DNA of 64,000 nucleotides from Cryptomeria japonica (GCF_030272615.1 NC_081415.1:630331240-630395239), one strand, 5' to 3'. Counted from the stretch's first letter, positions 1 through 12,236 are shown. A program made the numbers and translations. The notes: generated by a model from the letters alone, not told the origin.

Positions 1-470
1 AGAAATGCACACTTAACATCCATCTGATAAACCTTGTAATTCTTATGAGTAGCATAAGCAATAAATAATCTCATAGCTTCAATCCTAGCTATCGATGCAA
101 AGGTTTCACCATAATCAATTCCTTCCTTCTAAGAATATCCTTTACAAACCAATCTAGCTTTATTCCTCACAACTTGTCCATCCTCATTCAATTTACTCCT
201 AAAAACCCATTTAGTTCCAATTACAATCTTATTTTTTAGGCTGAGGAACTAAAGTCCATGTATTATTTTTTTCTATCTGATCCAATTCTTCTTCCATATC
301 TTTCATCCAATAATCATCTTTACAAGCTTCAATTATTGATGTCGGTTCAACTTGAGAAATAAAACAAACCTCATCAGTTTCCAACCTTCTTCTTGACATC
401 ACTCCTTTGCTTTTGTCTCCAATGATCTGATCTTCAAAATGATTCAACCTTACATACCTAGGAGTCTTCT
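1..470 (-). pseudogene. Copia A reverse transcriptase, N-terminal part
   Basis: The minus strand encodes KDDYWMKDMEEELDQIEKN then TWTLVPQP near 240-320, the conserved start of Copia RT. Downstream it reaches VYQMDVKCAFL at the window edge, which contains the first catalytic Asp. A stop at 229 and small shifts interrupt it. The catalytic FVDD box is outside the window. Confidence 0.85.
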
Positions 471-660
471 GATTTTATGTTCCTCTGTCTTGATCTTCAG
501 TCACTGTTGAATTTTCTGTTACTACCAGAGTAATTGGTTCAACATTTTGTTCTGGTGTAGGTGCTACCGGTTCAGTTATGATCATTTCCACTATCAGTTC
601 TCTCTCATAGGTTCTGATTTGATTTTTGTTCTGCTCATCCACTTTGACATTTGTTCTCTC

Positions 661-1599
661 CTAAACTATCTGTAATGTTTTGTTATAGCATCTATATGTT
701 TTTCTTTCATTAGAATAACCAATAAATATTTCTTCATCACATCTAGGATCAAACTTTTCAATGGAATCATCTCTTTTGATATATAATTTACTACCAAAGA
801 TTTTGAAATACTTAATTGTCAGTGTATGACCAAACCATAACTCATAAGGTGTCTTACTGGTATCTCCTTTGATATGAACTTTGATGAATGTGTATACCAT
901 CGTGCTTACAGCTTCTCTCTAGTAGATACGAGGCAGATTAGCTTCCATCGTCATAGTTCTAGCTGCATCCAAGATAGTTTTGTTCTTCCTTTCCACAACT
1001 CCATTCTACTGAGGTGTCTAGGGTGCAGACAACTATCTTTTTATCCCATTCTTCTCACAATAGCTGTTAAATTCACCGGATGTGAATTATCCACCCTAAT
1101 CTGACCTTAAATATTTAATCTTCAATCATGTCTCTATCTCAACTTTATCTTTAAAGATTTTGAACTTTTCAAATGCTTCAAACTTCTCCCTTAGAAAAGT
1201 AACCCACATCATTCTAGAATAATCATCAATGATTAGCATGAAATATCTATCACCCTAAAAACTTTTGATTCTAGTAGGACCACACAAATCAGTATGAATA
1301 AGATTAATAACATAATTAGATTTTTCTTGTATACTCTTAAAAGAACTTCTAACTTTCTTTCCCATTTGACATTCCTTACATACCAGATTATAGGGCTTTA
1401 CAATCTTAGGTATATCTCTAACTGCCTTAGTAGAGCTGATCTTCACAATGCAATCAAAACTCACATGACACAACCTCTTATGCAATAGCCAACTCTCATC
1501 AATTTGTGCAATCAAACATGTCTTCTTACCAGAGTTCAAATGAAAGATATTACCTTTAGTCTGTGTACCAGTTGCAATTTCCAATGTAGATCTGTTGAT
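661..1599 (-). pseudogene. Copia A integrase, broken
   Basis: The zinc-binding HHCC module is visible as LLHKRLCHVSFD followed by CKECQMGK (about 1370-1500). The first catalytic Asp lies in LIHTDLCGP (about 1275). The second Asp region (about 1105) carries stops. The catalytic Glu region NGVVERKNKT lies near 990. A stop at 1255 and several between 900 and 1140 break the frame. The C-terminal part (661-900) retains the GYSNERKTYRCYN block typical of the Copia integrase GKGY/C-terminal region. Confidence 0.85.
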
Positions 1600-2244
1600 A
1601 ATCTTGCATTTTGCATCCTTGAACTATAATAAAAATCTCTTGTCCACCAATTGTCCTACACTCAAAAGATTATGCCTTAAACCTTCAACATAATAAACAT
1701 TATCATTTTTATGCTTACCATCCAATGATATTGTTCCTCTTCCCTTGATCATACATGCTTTTTCATCTCCAAATCTAACCAGACCACCATCAAATTCTTG
1801 CATACATAAGAACTTCCTTTTATCTCCAGTCATATGATGTGAACATCCACTATCAATTACCCATTCATCCTTGTCTTAAATTTTAGAAGCAAGGGCCTTA
1901 TCTTTAGGTACCAGATCATCTTCTTTGATAGCCAAAAATACCCATTCCTTTCCATTGTCGGATCCACTAGCTGAATCTTGTGCCGATTCATCATCAGAAT
2001 CAGTCACACCTTCCTCATCCACATAGTAGCATGATTTTTCTTTGTTTCTCCTATAATTATGCTTGTTTTCATAATCATGGTTAGGCCTAAAAGATCTTCT
2101 AGCTCTTTCTTCAAATCTTGAATTCCTTTTATGACATCTAGATGCAAAATAACCTATCTTATTACATGCAAAGCATTTAAAAGCTGATTTTATTTCATAC
2201 TTACTCCTTGTTGGTCCTTTAGGTATTCTTCTAGAAAATTAGGC
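1600..2244 (-). pseudogene. Copia A nucleocapsid knuckle and aspartic protease, broken
   Basis: Reading minus, a CCHC knuckle (CFACNKIGYFASRC, about 2140-2190) is followed by an acidic linker and the protease signature WVIDSGCSHHMTGD around 1820-1870. The active-site DSG is intact. In-frame stops fall before the protease (about 1880) and after the LVDKRFLL stretch (about 1624). The domain should cleave the Gag-Pol precursor in the particle. This copy cannot make an unbroken polyprotein. Confidence 0.85.
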
Positions 2245-3042
2245 TTACAATTGCTCAAGCTCTTCATCTTCTTTCTTCATATCCTCTAGTTCCTTCACAT
2301 ATAAAGCTTTCCAATCACTCTTGTCAGTAGATGATGTAGATGCATGAAAAGAAGGTTCAAATTTCACAGCACGAGAAGGTCCAAATTCCTCAAGCTCAAA
2401 AGCAAATAACTTCCCAACCAAGGTATCTCTATTAACAGAGGTGTTTGCCATAGTTCTCAACTCATTAATTGTAGTAGCCTTAATCTTATAAGTTGGTGGC
2501 AAAGCTCTCAGTACTTTAGAAACTATTTCATCTTCACTCAAAGATCCACCACAACATTGAATTCCCAAAACAATCTCATTAACTCTCTCCATAAAAGCAG
2601 TAATCTTTTCATCTTCTTCCATCTTCACATTTTCATACCTCACCCAATAACCATCAAGTTTAGCAATTTTAATAGTAGGGTCACCTTCATTCAAAGTCTC
2701 CAATTTGTCACATATAGCCTTTGCAATTGATTTTCCAGTTAGTCTCATTATTTGTTGATAAGAAAGTGCACACAAAAGGGCTTCTTTAACTCCACAATCA
2801 TTCTCAATCTCTTTATCCAGACCTACTGGAGTAGGATTTCTAGATGCCAGATTAAATGATGTAACACCATTCTTAGTGATCTCCCAAATTTCCTTTCCAA
2901 GACATTTCAGGTGAGTCTCCATCTGAATCTTCGATACCCTATAATTTGTTCCATCAAACCTAGGAATTTCTCTTTGGAAAACAATTGCAGATGTATTTGA
3001 TGAACTTGAACTGCTAGATGCCATAGGATCTTCCTCAAGCAA
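2245..3042 (-). CDS. gag: Copia A gag (UBN2-type capsid)
   Basis: A 265-residue open frame begins just inside the PBS. It opens with a serine-rich stretch after MASSSS, then FQREIPRFDGTNY, followed by a helical region with LDGYWVRYENVKM and VLRALPPTYKI. These are hallmarks of the UBN2/retrotransposon gag family of plant Copia elements, which forms the capsid shell around the RNA. The frame stays open to a stop at 2245. The CCHC knuckle follows at about 2130-2190 in decayed sequence. This is the best preserved gene of the copy. Confidence 0.88.
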   Translation of the reverse strand: MLEEDPMASSSSSSSNTSAIVFQREIPRFDGTNYRVSKIQMETHLKCLGKEIWEITKNGVTSFNLASRNPTPVGLDKEIENDCGVKEALLCALSYQQIMRLTGKSIAKAICDKLETLNEGDPTIKIAKLDGYWVRYENVKMEEDEKITAFMERVNEIVLGIQCCGGSLSEDEIVSKVLRALPPTYKIKATTINELRTMANTSVNRDTLVGKLFAFELEEFGPSRAVKFEPSFHASTSSTDKSDWKALYVKELEDMKKEDEELEQL

Positions 3043-3066
3043 TTAAGCTTCTGCAGAGAGTACCAA

Positions 3067-3078
3067 TCTCTTATACCA
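3067..3078 (-). other. Primer-binding site of Copia A (initiator Met-tRNA type, mutated)
   Basis: The minus strand reads TGGTATAAGAGA, two bases inside the LTR. The Copia consensus complementary to initiator tRNA-Met is TGGTATCAGAGC, so two of twelve positions differ. It fixes the element's orientation. Confidence 0.85.
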
Positions 3079-3080
3079 AT

Positions 3081-4334
3081 TGTTAGACAACTCAAATAAC
3101 CAGAGGACAACTAAGAGGGGGGGTGAATCAGTTGTCACTGAATTACAAAACTTTAAGCATTCAAAACCTTATTATCGGAACACATAAACTCAATACCAGA
3201 ATGTATAAACCAAATACTGGAATAACAAATATAGAAACTAAACATAATCATAAATCATAGAGCATTTACCATCCATCCATAACACATGACACCAAGATTC
3301 GTACGTGGAAAACTCAGTAAAGGGAAAAACCATGGTGGGAAGCCTACCCACAATCAGATAATACTTTTGCAGTAAGTATGTGATTACAATATGAGGGGGC
3401 TGCATATGTAGGAAGGCCAACAGCCTAAAATGCACTGATCATCACAAAAATGAGCCTCACTGACTACATAAACATTAGACTACAATCTAGAAAGAAGAGT
3501 GAACTGCAAGTATATCATCACCTATGCCTAAGTACAGTTCTGGTTAAGCTCAATACCGAAGGCCTTAAACCTCTCTTACAAACCCAATTCAATCACCTAT
3601 GATTGACCAAACCTTATTCATATGATTACAATAGTATTTGCACACAAATCATCACATAACCTTGACCTATGATCTACAAAGACATCTTACATCATATTTA
3701 TACCAACCTGGGACCTAAACAATTAGGTCGGCCACCAAAAAGATAATACAATAAGTTAATAACATAAATCTACAATCCAATGATCAACCAAGTTGGCTTA
3801 GGCTAAAAGAAATGTAAACCAATCCTTAAATCCCATTGGTAACGCATCAAGAACATCCTCCAACACATTACAGAAACCGTTCCATAATCTAGATAACATC
3901 GGACCCAAAATAGGTCACCATAAACCAAATCCAACACCACTGATTAACTAGAACACAGACAAGATAGCCAACAACATCCCGAAACCCATCTAGAAGTCGC
4001 ACCAATACCACTTATCATGTGCATCAAAAGATCTTCAACAAAGCTTTGCCTGTAAAACCTTTACCGGTGACCAAAAGGCTTACTAGAACAAATGATAGCT
4101 CCTAAGTCATCAAATCCCGAACCAACTGATCATGATGCACATCTAAATAGCATGAATGATAGATCCAAACCAATTCCACAAACCAAAGCATACCAGATCA
4201 TACAGGATCAATATCATAAACCAACCACTCTACTAGAACCAACCGGAAACTGGTAAACAACCAAAATAGTTGGTGTTGCCATCAATGACAAAACATCAAT
4301 GCAACACATAATCAATTCCCTCAAATTGCCAACA
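3081..4334 (-). repeat. 5' LTR of Copia A
   Basis: In plus coordinates the segment runs from TGTTAGACAA to TTGCCAACA, so on the minus strand it is TGTTGGC...CTAACA, the usual LTR termini. It is about 1254 bp. Just outside its inner end lies a Met-tRNA type PBS. Near that end are two short hairpins shared with the other Copia LTRs in the window: GACAACT 3106-3112 with AGTTGTC 3130-3136, and GTGGG 3335-3339 with CCCAC 3347-3351. Confidence 0.9.
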
Positions 4335-4813
4335 CTTATGTAATACATGCTAAGATGCTAAAAGGGGTCAAAAGATGTCCTAGGATGTATTAAGGGGTCA
4401 TCCATGTACTAGGGGGTATTTTGTACCGACTATGACTTTCAAAGAGGTCATATGGGGTCCCTGGGAGTCACACATGTGTTAGAACACATGTGTATCCCCT
4501 TAGGACCCCATACATGACCCCTTAGAACATCATATGACCCTATGTTTTCCTAAGGGATCATATGGGGTCCTAAAGGGTCACACATATGTTGGAAAATGTA
4601 TGTGTGGCCCCTTATGACCTCATATGACCCCTTAGGACACTATATGACCCTATGATGTTCGAAGCGATCATATGGGGTCCTAAGGGGTGTGTTGTACATA
4701 CTAGGACTTTAAAAGGGGTCATATAGGGTCCTAAAGGGTCACACATGTGTTGTCCCTTAGGACCCCATATGACCCCTTAAAACACCATATGACGACACCT
4801 AAGGGGTCATATA
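4335..4813. repeat. Palindromic GGTCATATGG array, left fragment
   Basis: This contains the same modules as the large array at 33611-36720: GGGGTCATATGGGG, TCCTAAGGGGTC, ACACATGTGT and GACTTTAAAAGGGG. The first 100 bases also match the array's degenerate tail at about 36720-36800 (TACATGCTAAGATG). It is cut on the right by the Tat element's 5' LTR and resumes at 33611, so it is the left flank of that insertion site. Confidence 0.88.
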
Positions 4814-5781
4814 TGTAATACCCTAAAAATGGTCACGTAAACCATGGGCCCCTAATCTCGACTACGTCACCAAGGTCCTAACCAAAGGTAATTAAATCAA
4901 TCTTGAGCACATAATTAATTAATTCTCAGGCATCAATGTCACATGACAAGTAAATCATTCTATGTTAAATTTATTTAATTAATTAATCATTCCAAGTAAA
5001 TCATAGTAATTAATTATCCTATTTATTTAATTAAATATCCTAGCATATTTAATTAATAAATCAATTTGCCATTAAATCATTAAAAAAAAGAATTAATTTG
5101 GAAAAAAGAATTAAATTTGAGAAAAGAAATCAAAAAGGAATTAAATTGAAAAAACTTAGAAAAGCAATTAAATCAATTAAATATCAAAATTGAATAAAAA
5201 TATGAAATAAATCAGTTTTTCTGATTTTATCTTAAAATTAGTTCAATTTCCTTTAAAGCTGAGAAAAGCATCCAATCACATCAATTCACCTGGATTGTGC
5301 TTCCCCTTGGAGAATCTCTACCTCTCGTCATTGATCGATCTTGACCATTGGTGTCTCTCTAAATTTTGTATAGATTCGGGCTCTCATCTCTCATTCAAAA
5401 AAACATGGAGATTTATTGTTATTATGTTGTTTTTGCTCTAGCTCTATTGAGATTTTTGTGCATTGAGAATATTGCATATTTGTTAAATAATCTAGCTTAA
5501 ATATTCATTCATAACTTAATCATGTTAGCTTAATCTTTCCTCTTTTTAGCCCAATTTCATACTCATATAGATTAAATCCTTCGTTTAGGTGTTGTCTAGT
5601 CACTGGTGTTGTATAAAGAAATCTGAGAGCAAAAGTAAACTCACATCTACTAGAAGGCAATAGGTCGCTTTGTAATGGTTTTATTATTCATTGATTATTG
5701 ATTTACTAACCATGTATCTAGTGACTTAATTGAAGTGTTGTGTATTCAGATACAGATATAGGTCCGCTTTTCACACACACA
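4814..5781 (+). repeat. 5' LTR of the Tat element
   Basis: It starts TGTAATACCCTAAAAATGG and ends CACACACACA immediately before the PBS. It is about 968 bp and matches 32604-33610 along its length apart from small indels. It is very AT-rich between about 4900 and 5260. Confidence 0.93.
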
Positions 5782-5785
5782 TTTT

Positions 5786-5804
5786 TGGCGCCCACTATGG
5801 GGCC
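5786..5804 (+). other. Primer-binding site of the Tat element
   Basis: TGGCGCCCACTATGGGGCC lies four bases after the LTR end. TGGCGCC-starting sites are the usual tRNA-primer sites of plant Ty3/gypsy elements. I do not assign the exact tRNA. Confidence 0.85.
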
Positions 5805-7823
5805 ATAGAGATTCAAATTTTTTTGGCCTTGCAAAAAAAAAAAATCAGGTTTAGTCTGTACAGTCTCTGCAAAAGGTCGTACGAGTTTTTGCACATTACA
5901 GGATGAGTTTTGAGAATACTCGTTCTGCTCTGTAGGAATCATCATACAAGTATCTTCTTGTGTCATTTTATTCTTTGTGTACTCGTTCAGTTTGGTGAGA
6001 ATACTCGTTCTGCTCTGTGAGAATTGTCGTACGGATTTCTACTTTTCTCGTTTTATAAACAGTATAATTTTTGGGTTTTTCTTGATTTGGCTTTGGATTT
6101 TAATGACACTAACCCTAAATTGTCTTTTGTCTGCCTGCGATTTTTACAACCTAACTGATTTTCTATAGAATGCTTGTCAAAGAATTTATCAAATCAAACT
6201 TACACCATGTCAAAGAATCGAAAACAATATGACTACTGATGTGTGGTTTTGCAGGTTGCCTAAGGAGAATCAACTAAATATTGTGTATTCTTTAATTCAT
6301 TTTTAGGCACTTAAATTACTATGTGGTAAATGAACAAATCTGTCTTTTTTGTTTGAAGAAAATTATAAGAGGTAGGAGAGTATGCTCTTGTCTGCATAGA
6401 TAATCAGAAATCCAGACCCTTGAATCTTTTTCCAAGTTTGAGATTTGTGTACCTTTTAGCGGGCCTGTCACAGTGGGAAAAAGTAATCACCCTGTGAGAA
6501 CGAACCAAGTGAGTATAGCTAAACCCAAGAATTTTGACTCACTATAATAAATATGCCTTTCGGGATTAAAGTCTCGGAGGGCGAGATTATTTGAGTTTTC
6601 TCTTTTGAAATCTCTCATATCGGGCATTTTGTAGGGCCTTGTGGTCTCAATCACTCTTGTGTGACTACAACTTGTTTTGATACCTTGTCGGGCTATAGGC
6701 CTCAATCACGCATGCGCAAATTCAAGGGATAATTTCGAACGAAAATCTTTACTAAGAACTTTAAGATAGAAGCTACTCGGTTCACCTCTGAAAGGGGGAT
6801 AATATTTGTGCAAGAGAGATAATAACTCTCCCAAGACACTTGCCATATCGTGCCCCCATTAACATTTGGAGTCGGCTAATACGGCATTGAGAATCCATTG
6901 TGTGAGACTCACCGACTGTATTCTGATTAGCTATTGGGTGTGTACCTAAGTTTGCAAGCAAAGGTTTTCTTTCTTAGCCAACTTCCTTAGGGTTAGCATA
7001 ATGTGCTTGGAACACTTTTCATCTTGAGTGTTTGCTATGTATTCATCCTAAAAGCGGAAATTGAAAAAGAAAAAAAGAAAAAAATGGAAAAGCTCAATCG
7101 GTGGCCAAAAACTCGGTTTCCTTGTCAAAAATTTATCCCTGGTCAAAATTGTTATACGCGCTTCCTAGTTCATTGTTTGAGTCATCTAAATTGTCATATG
7201 AGTTACCTACATTGTCGTCTGAGTCATCTACTTTCTCATTCTGTCTTCTCAAAACTATCAATCTGGGTTCCCAAACTATCATCTAGTTAGTGGAAAATTG
7301 TCATACGAGTCAGTAGCAGTTTGTCGTCTGGTTGAGCGTAAATTGTTGTCTGAGTAAAGGTAGAAAATCATACGAGTGACTGTCTATGTCATCTAGTGAG
7401 TATTAAATTATCATCCAAGTTGAATAAAATTATCATCTAATCCTTTGATCTGTCAGTCCAGGAATCTGCCAGTTTGCAACAAGTTTAAATCTGGTCTTTC
7501 TCAATCTTGAAGCATAAACAGTCTTGATAGTGCACCCTTGGCGATGTGTTGCATGATTTTGTCGATCATCTCCCAGCTAGTTCAATCAATCTCTTATCAA
7601 ACTTAACCAACCTAGGTTGCTTAGATCATGTCTTATATAGGACAAATCATTCCTGAAAACAGGCTGAGTCTTAGTCACCTCTCTCAATCACTACGTTAAA
7701 TGCATAACTATCTTTGATTTGATCTTGACATCTATATTGCATCTACGCTCCCGGTCATGCCGATTATAAATGCTTGTTCAAACTAGGAGCTCTTCTAAGA
7801 ACAAGAACAAGAAAAAGGAAGAG
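5805..7823 (+). other. Untranslated leader of the Tat element
   Basis: About 2 kb between the PBS and gag have no convincing coding sequence. The leader holds a 22-bp direct repeat (5912-5933 and 5997-6018, core ATACTCGTTCTGCTCTG), an A-rich run near 7060-7085 and a degenerate tandem motif at 7147-7441. Long leaders of this kind are common in Tat elements. Confidence 0.7.
7147..7441 (+). repeat. Degenerate tandem motif ATTGTCATACGAGT
   Basis: About a dozen variants of ATTGTCRTMYGAGT recur every 20-26 bases (for example near 7188, 7211, 7296, 7341, 7367 and 7407). The core CATACGAGT or a close variant also occurs at 5876-6030 and again around 30590-30760 in the same element. Confidence 0.65.
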
Positions 7824-9051
7824 ATGGTAACATTGCAAACTAATCCATTTTTCCAAGAACAACCAATTTTTGATGAACCTTTTGAATAACAAACCTCAAA
7901 CAAACCACCTTTGGATCAATCCTTATCTTCCAATATATCTAAAGGAAGACAAGAAAAAGAGGTTGGTAAACATAAATCTTGTGATGACCTTAGCATCTAG
8001 GCTAATGAGAGTGATTCCTCTTCCAGTGATTCTAAAGTTTCTAAACCCAGAGAAGATCTATAGTAAAATTTCAAAATGACAAAGACTTCAAAAAGATGAT
8101 GAAGATTATCATGGCCCAAGAAAAAGAAGAATACTTTCTAGAATTGGCCAAACAAGGAGCTAAACTCCCCCCTAATTATAATGTTGAAAGTCTTATCAAT
8201 AAAGAAGATGATACTCCACTAGCATTGGTGACAAAACAATTACAAGAACTACAAACTAAGATTAAAGAAATTAAAGACAAAGACAAATCTCCTATGAAAT
8301 ATTCCTTGGATACAATTCGCCCGTTTCCATTCGACAAGAGTCTTTACATGCCCCTGTTTCCTTCCAGAACAAAAATTCCTAAGTTTGATAAATATGATGG
8401 AAACTCGGATTCCCAAGACCATGTCCAATAATTTTGTGCTCCATGTATGGAGTCATGCATGAACAAACTTATCTCATGCGCCTCTTTCCAAGAAGTTTAC
8501 GATGACAAGCTATGGAATGGTTTTCAAGCCTACCTATGGGAATTAAATCTTTTAAAGAACTGGTTGAATTGTTTCTACAACAATACTCCTATAACATTTG
8601 TCATCCGATCACAATGATCGATCTTTGTAATACCAAACAGAAGATAAGAGAACCTTTTCTCACTTTCCTTCAGCATTGGAGAAAGAGGTTCTCTAGATAT
8701 TCACGACCCATTTCTGATTCTAAGAAGATGGACATCTTCGTCAATAATCTGATTCCTGAGTTAAAATATAATATCCAAATGCAAGTATACCCTTCATTCA
8801 AGAAGATGGTGGATATTTCTCTCAAAATGGAAGATGTGCTTGTAAGGAAAGGAGATATATCACTTGATAAAGAAACACATCAAGGCTCTAGTTCAAAAGA
8901 GAAGAACAAATACTGGAAATATGAAAAAGATAATAACAAGAATGTTGTTAATGACAGAGTGGTTGATAATGTCAAACCAAAATCAAAACCTGTGGTATTC
9001 ACTCTGACTAGTGGAACACAAGCCCTCAAAGTAGTTGAAAGCGCTACATAA
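7824..9051 (+). pseudogene. gag: Tat-type gag, broken
   Basis: The likely start is the ATG at 7824. The early part (7824-8080) has several stops. From 8096 the frame shows an acidic, coiled-coil-like stretch (about 8220-8290), then IPKFDKYDGNSD followed by a stop at 8429. A further frame (8512-9051) gives WFSSLPMGIKSFKELVELF and FLQQYSYN, the capsid block of Ty3 gag. It ends in a lysine-rich, charged segment. The product would form the particle shell. At least three stops or shifts make this copy dead. Confidence 0.85.
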
Positions 9052-9705
9052 AACCCACCTAAGAAATTAAAAGAGTGGTTTAAAGAGAAGCCTTGGGTTT
9101 CAAAACCTAAGCATGATTTTACTCCCCTGGGAGAATCCTATGAGTCTTCTTTTAAGACTCTATTAGCAAACAAACTAATCACATTTCCTAAAAACTCCAA
9201 GCCATATGATCTCGAGGTCAAACCCAAATGGTGGATGGAAAATGAGTACTATGAATATCATCGAAATAAGGGTCATACAAAAAATAACTGTATGAAACTC
9301 AAACATGAGATTCAAGACCTCTTCAATGCTAGCAAAATTTTTGTTGGAAATCATGCAACCATAGTTGATCACAAATATTTCAAAGATCCCTTACATTCTT
9401 ATGAGCAGGGCAATTCCTCAAAATTTGAGGGAGGTGCCAAAGTCAATTACACCTATGCCAACAATGATAATGTGATCAACATGCTTGAATCTTCCCTATC
9501 TAAATATTGCAATGTGATCATAGTCAAAGATAAGAAAAATAAAATGCAAACTGCAAATGTCATAACTCGCACTCAAAAAAAGGTTACTCTCATAGGAGCT
9601 AGCTCTTCCTCTCCTAATCAAACATCATCAAATCCATTGACAGCGTCAAACCTACCAACTTCTTCAAAAAAACAACTAGATACGATCATGGATAAATCTA
9701 AATAG
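9052..9705 (+). pseudogene. Tat gag C-terminus with altered zinc knuckle
   Basis: Continuing past the stop at 9051, the frame contains YYEYHRNKGHTKNNC (about 9245-9290) followed by KLKHEIQDL. In Tat elements this block is usually C-x2-H-x4-H-x4-C, then a helix. Here the first Cys is Tyr, so zinc binding is probably lost. A long polar linker rich in Ser, Asn and Lys follows and ends at a stop at 9705. This region joins gag to protease. Confidence 0.75.
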
Positions 9706-10360
9706 CTAGCTTCATCATCTTCTTCTGGTTACAACATTGTTGAACAATTAAAAGGAAATATCTCTCAAATCTCCATTCTTGGACTACTTAAAATCTCTTC
9801 TACTCATAAAGAGATTCTGGACAAAGCTTTTCTCGCTACTAACGTCCCTAAAGACTTATATTTGGGTCAGTTTCAATCTATGGTGGGTCACTTAAATTCA
9901 CCTCAATACATGTCCTTCTCTGAAGAATATGGCAATTCACTGAATCATCCGCATAACTAGCCATTGCACATTGAACCTATGATCCATAAGCATTAATTTA
10001 AGCATGTTTTGATAGATGGAGGTGGTGGGTTGAATATTTGTACCTACAATTTACTAATTCAGTTGGGATTTTCTAATAATGTCATTGATCCAACAAAGAA
10101 AATCACAATCAAAGCTTATGATGAAGAAGAAAGAACCTCTAAAGGTCTGGTACTATTACCAATTAGGGTGGACCTATAGAAAGAGATGTTATTTGTCAGG
10201 TGCTTGATCTTCCTCTCTCCTACAACATCTTGTTGAGAAGACCATGGATTCACAAAATGCAAGCAGTGCCATCTACTTACCATCAGTGCTTGAAATTTCC
10301 CTACAATGGAGTTGAAGTCAGTGTTCCTATTGATACAATCTACACCTATAATTCTTTAAA
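9706..10360 (+). pseudogene. Tat aspartic protease, broken
   Basis: The frame reads HVLIDGGGGLNICTYNLLIQ (about 10005-10065), matching the Tat protease active-site region, in which DGG replaces the DTG/DSG of other retropepsins. It is followed by the KKITIKAYDEEERTSKGLVL block and, after a one-base shift near 10190, [18 protein letters not shown]. Stops occur near 9958, 9993 and 10180. A solo LTR at 10649 separates it from the downstream linker. Confidence 0.83.
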
Positions 10361-10648
10361 ATAGTGTGTTGATACCCTTGTTCCTCATAATAGAGCAGCC
10401 TTTGCAGTTGAAAGTTCAGAAACTTTGATGAAAGACTTAGAAAATAAATTGAAAATCATAGGTAATGGCATGGATGGATACAAGATAGAACGTGTACTCT
10501 CATTGATGTCTCTTCCACCATCACCAAGACCATCTGGAAAACCATCAAAGGCTATGAAGCCACAAAATTCAAATACAAATGTTATCTATGATGGTATTTT
10601 TATGTAGTCCTCTACTTCCCTTGCAAATGAAATAGAAGAGGCAGTTGT

Positions 10649-12231
10649 TGTTGGCATTATGTGAACCGGCATGAAGACATAATGACATTGTATGTTGTCA
10701 TTGATGTCAATATGTGTTATGAAGAGAACCGGCATATGTGATAGGTGAAAAGAGAGAGGAACTGGCATATGTATGAACCGGTTTATATCCCAAAGTGAAG
10801 CGGCATATTTGTTCAAGATAAACCGGCATGTAGTTATGGGAACCGGCACATGGAAGCATTGTATGACTACTGGTTGGTAGGTAGCTTCCACTTCAAGGTT
10901 TCCAGTTGGAGCACCTCAAGTGACTCAATCGGTGATCTTCATGTGTTGAGTTAGCAGTATGATGGAGGATAGATCATGTTGCCACGTAAGCTTTGTGCGC
11001 GTGAAGGATCTTGCATGAAGAAGACTATTCCTATCTACCTCGGGAATGTGTGAAGTTTGTCAAACGGTGATAATGCATGATGGGTTATCAGCCACCATGA
11101 AATTGGTGGATAATGGATGATGGAGAATGTCTTGAGATCGATTCAAGATTGTTGCATTTAATGTAGTATGATTCAATGGTCAGGATCCAACCGTTTGAAT
11201 TGCTTAACCTAACAGGTTTAGGGTTTAGGGTTTTTGCTACTGACCTGTATGTTTCCTATAAGGTCGATGTTGTGTTTCTTTCTGAGGTTGTTGGAAAAAG
11301 TTGTGTGTGTATCCAAGGGAAGTGATACGTGATTCTTGCTAGACCAAAGGAGAGAAGAGATACCTGCAAAGTGAATGTGCAGAAGGTGAAGAGGAGCCAA
11401 AATGGATATGCATTAGCATTGAGTGCTATTAACAGATCATTGTAATTCCTGTTGATCTCTAACCACTTCAATAGTTGTAAAATCCCCTAACAGGGTAGCC
11501 TTAACCGGCTTGATTCAAAATCCCTTAACCGGGTGGTCTTAACAGGCTTGATTCAAATCCCTTAACCAGGTAACTCGAGGTTAATGAGATCTGAGAAGCT
11601 ATAGAGCTTAGAAGATCCTTTCAGCTATTGAGTTCTTGAAATCCTCTAACAAGGTGACCCTACCAAGTTTAACCCTTAACCGGGTGATCCCTAACAGGAT
11701 CGGTTCCTAGCAGAACCTATTGTAATGTCTTTAACCGGACAAGGCTCCTAACAGAGCAGACTTCTAAAGAGTTCAAAAAGCAGCTTGTGGGTATTCATCC
11801 CCACCATGGTTTTTCCCAATTGGGTTTCCACATGAAAAATATGTGTGTCATGTAAAATGCTTTTGTCTTGTGATGCTTTGTTTTACCTGATAAGCATATG
11901 AAGGTTCTATGTTTTATGCCTGTCTATAAAACATATTGAACTCACTATTGTGAAGATTTTATGATCAAGTTTACCTATTTATGCATGAGAATATAATGAT
12001 ACTGTAGTATTGAGCTAAGAGGGAAGCTTATTGAGTGACTGGTTCATGACTGATTGAGCTATACTGGATGTTACCGGTTGCACTCTATTTTACCAGTATC
12101 CCTATTTGTCAGTCATTTGGAGTATTTGTTGTCAAACCGGTTTTGGACTGTATTTGTGTTTGTACTGATTCACCCCCCCCCCCCCCTTCTCAGTACTGGT
12201 TTGGTACTAGTGGTTCATCATTGAGTTAACA
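10649..12231 (+). mobile_element. Solo Copia-type LTR with perfect TSD gttgt
   Basis: It runs from TGTTGGCATTATG to GAGTTAACA and is flanked by gttgt at 10644-10648 and 12232-12236. It is about 1583 bp with no internal coding region, so it is a solo LTR left by LTR-LTR recombination. It is dense in ACCGG motifs and repeats of CCCTTAACCGGGTG. It carries the two shared hairpins: GTACTGA 12162-12168 with TCAGTAC 12190-12196, and GTGGG 11787-11791 with CCCAC 11800-11804. A run of C bases sits in the loop of the first. Confidence 0.92.
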
Positions 12232-12236
12232 GTTGT

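Larger units (their letters stand above)
1..4334 (-). mobile_element. Ty1/copia LTR retrotransposon A, 5' portion (window-truncated)
   Basis: Read on the minus strand, the order is 5' LTR, PBS, gag, zinc knuckle, protease, integrase and the first part of RT. That order (integrase before RT) is diagnostic of Ty1/copia. The rest of RT, RNase H and the 3' LTR lie beyond base 1. The coding region has several in-frame stops and small shifts, so this copy is not autonomous. Because the left end is outside the window, no TSD can be checked. The LTR abuts a fragment of the GGTCATATGG array at 4335. Confidence 0.93.

Noticed and set aside
7003-7290. ORFs of 61 and 95 residues in the Tat leader
   Set aside because: They coincide with the degenerate motif array and have no conserved features.
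12171-12188. Long C run (and G runs at 3115, 17008, 18242, 51187) as a possible assembly error or G-quadruplex
   Set aside because: They fall in the loop of the shared LTR hairpin and recur in every family, so they are part of the element. The exact run length may still be unreliable.
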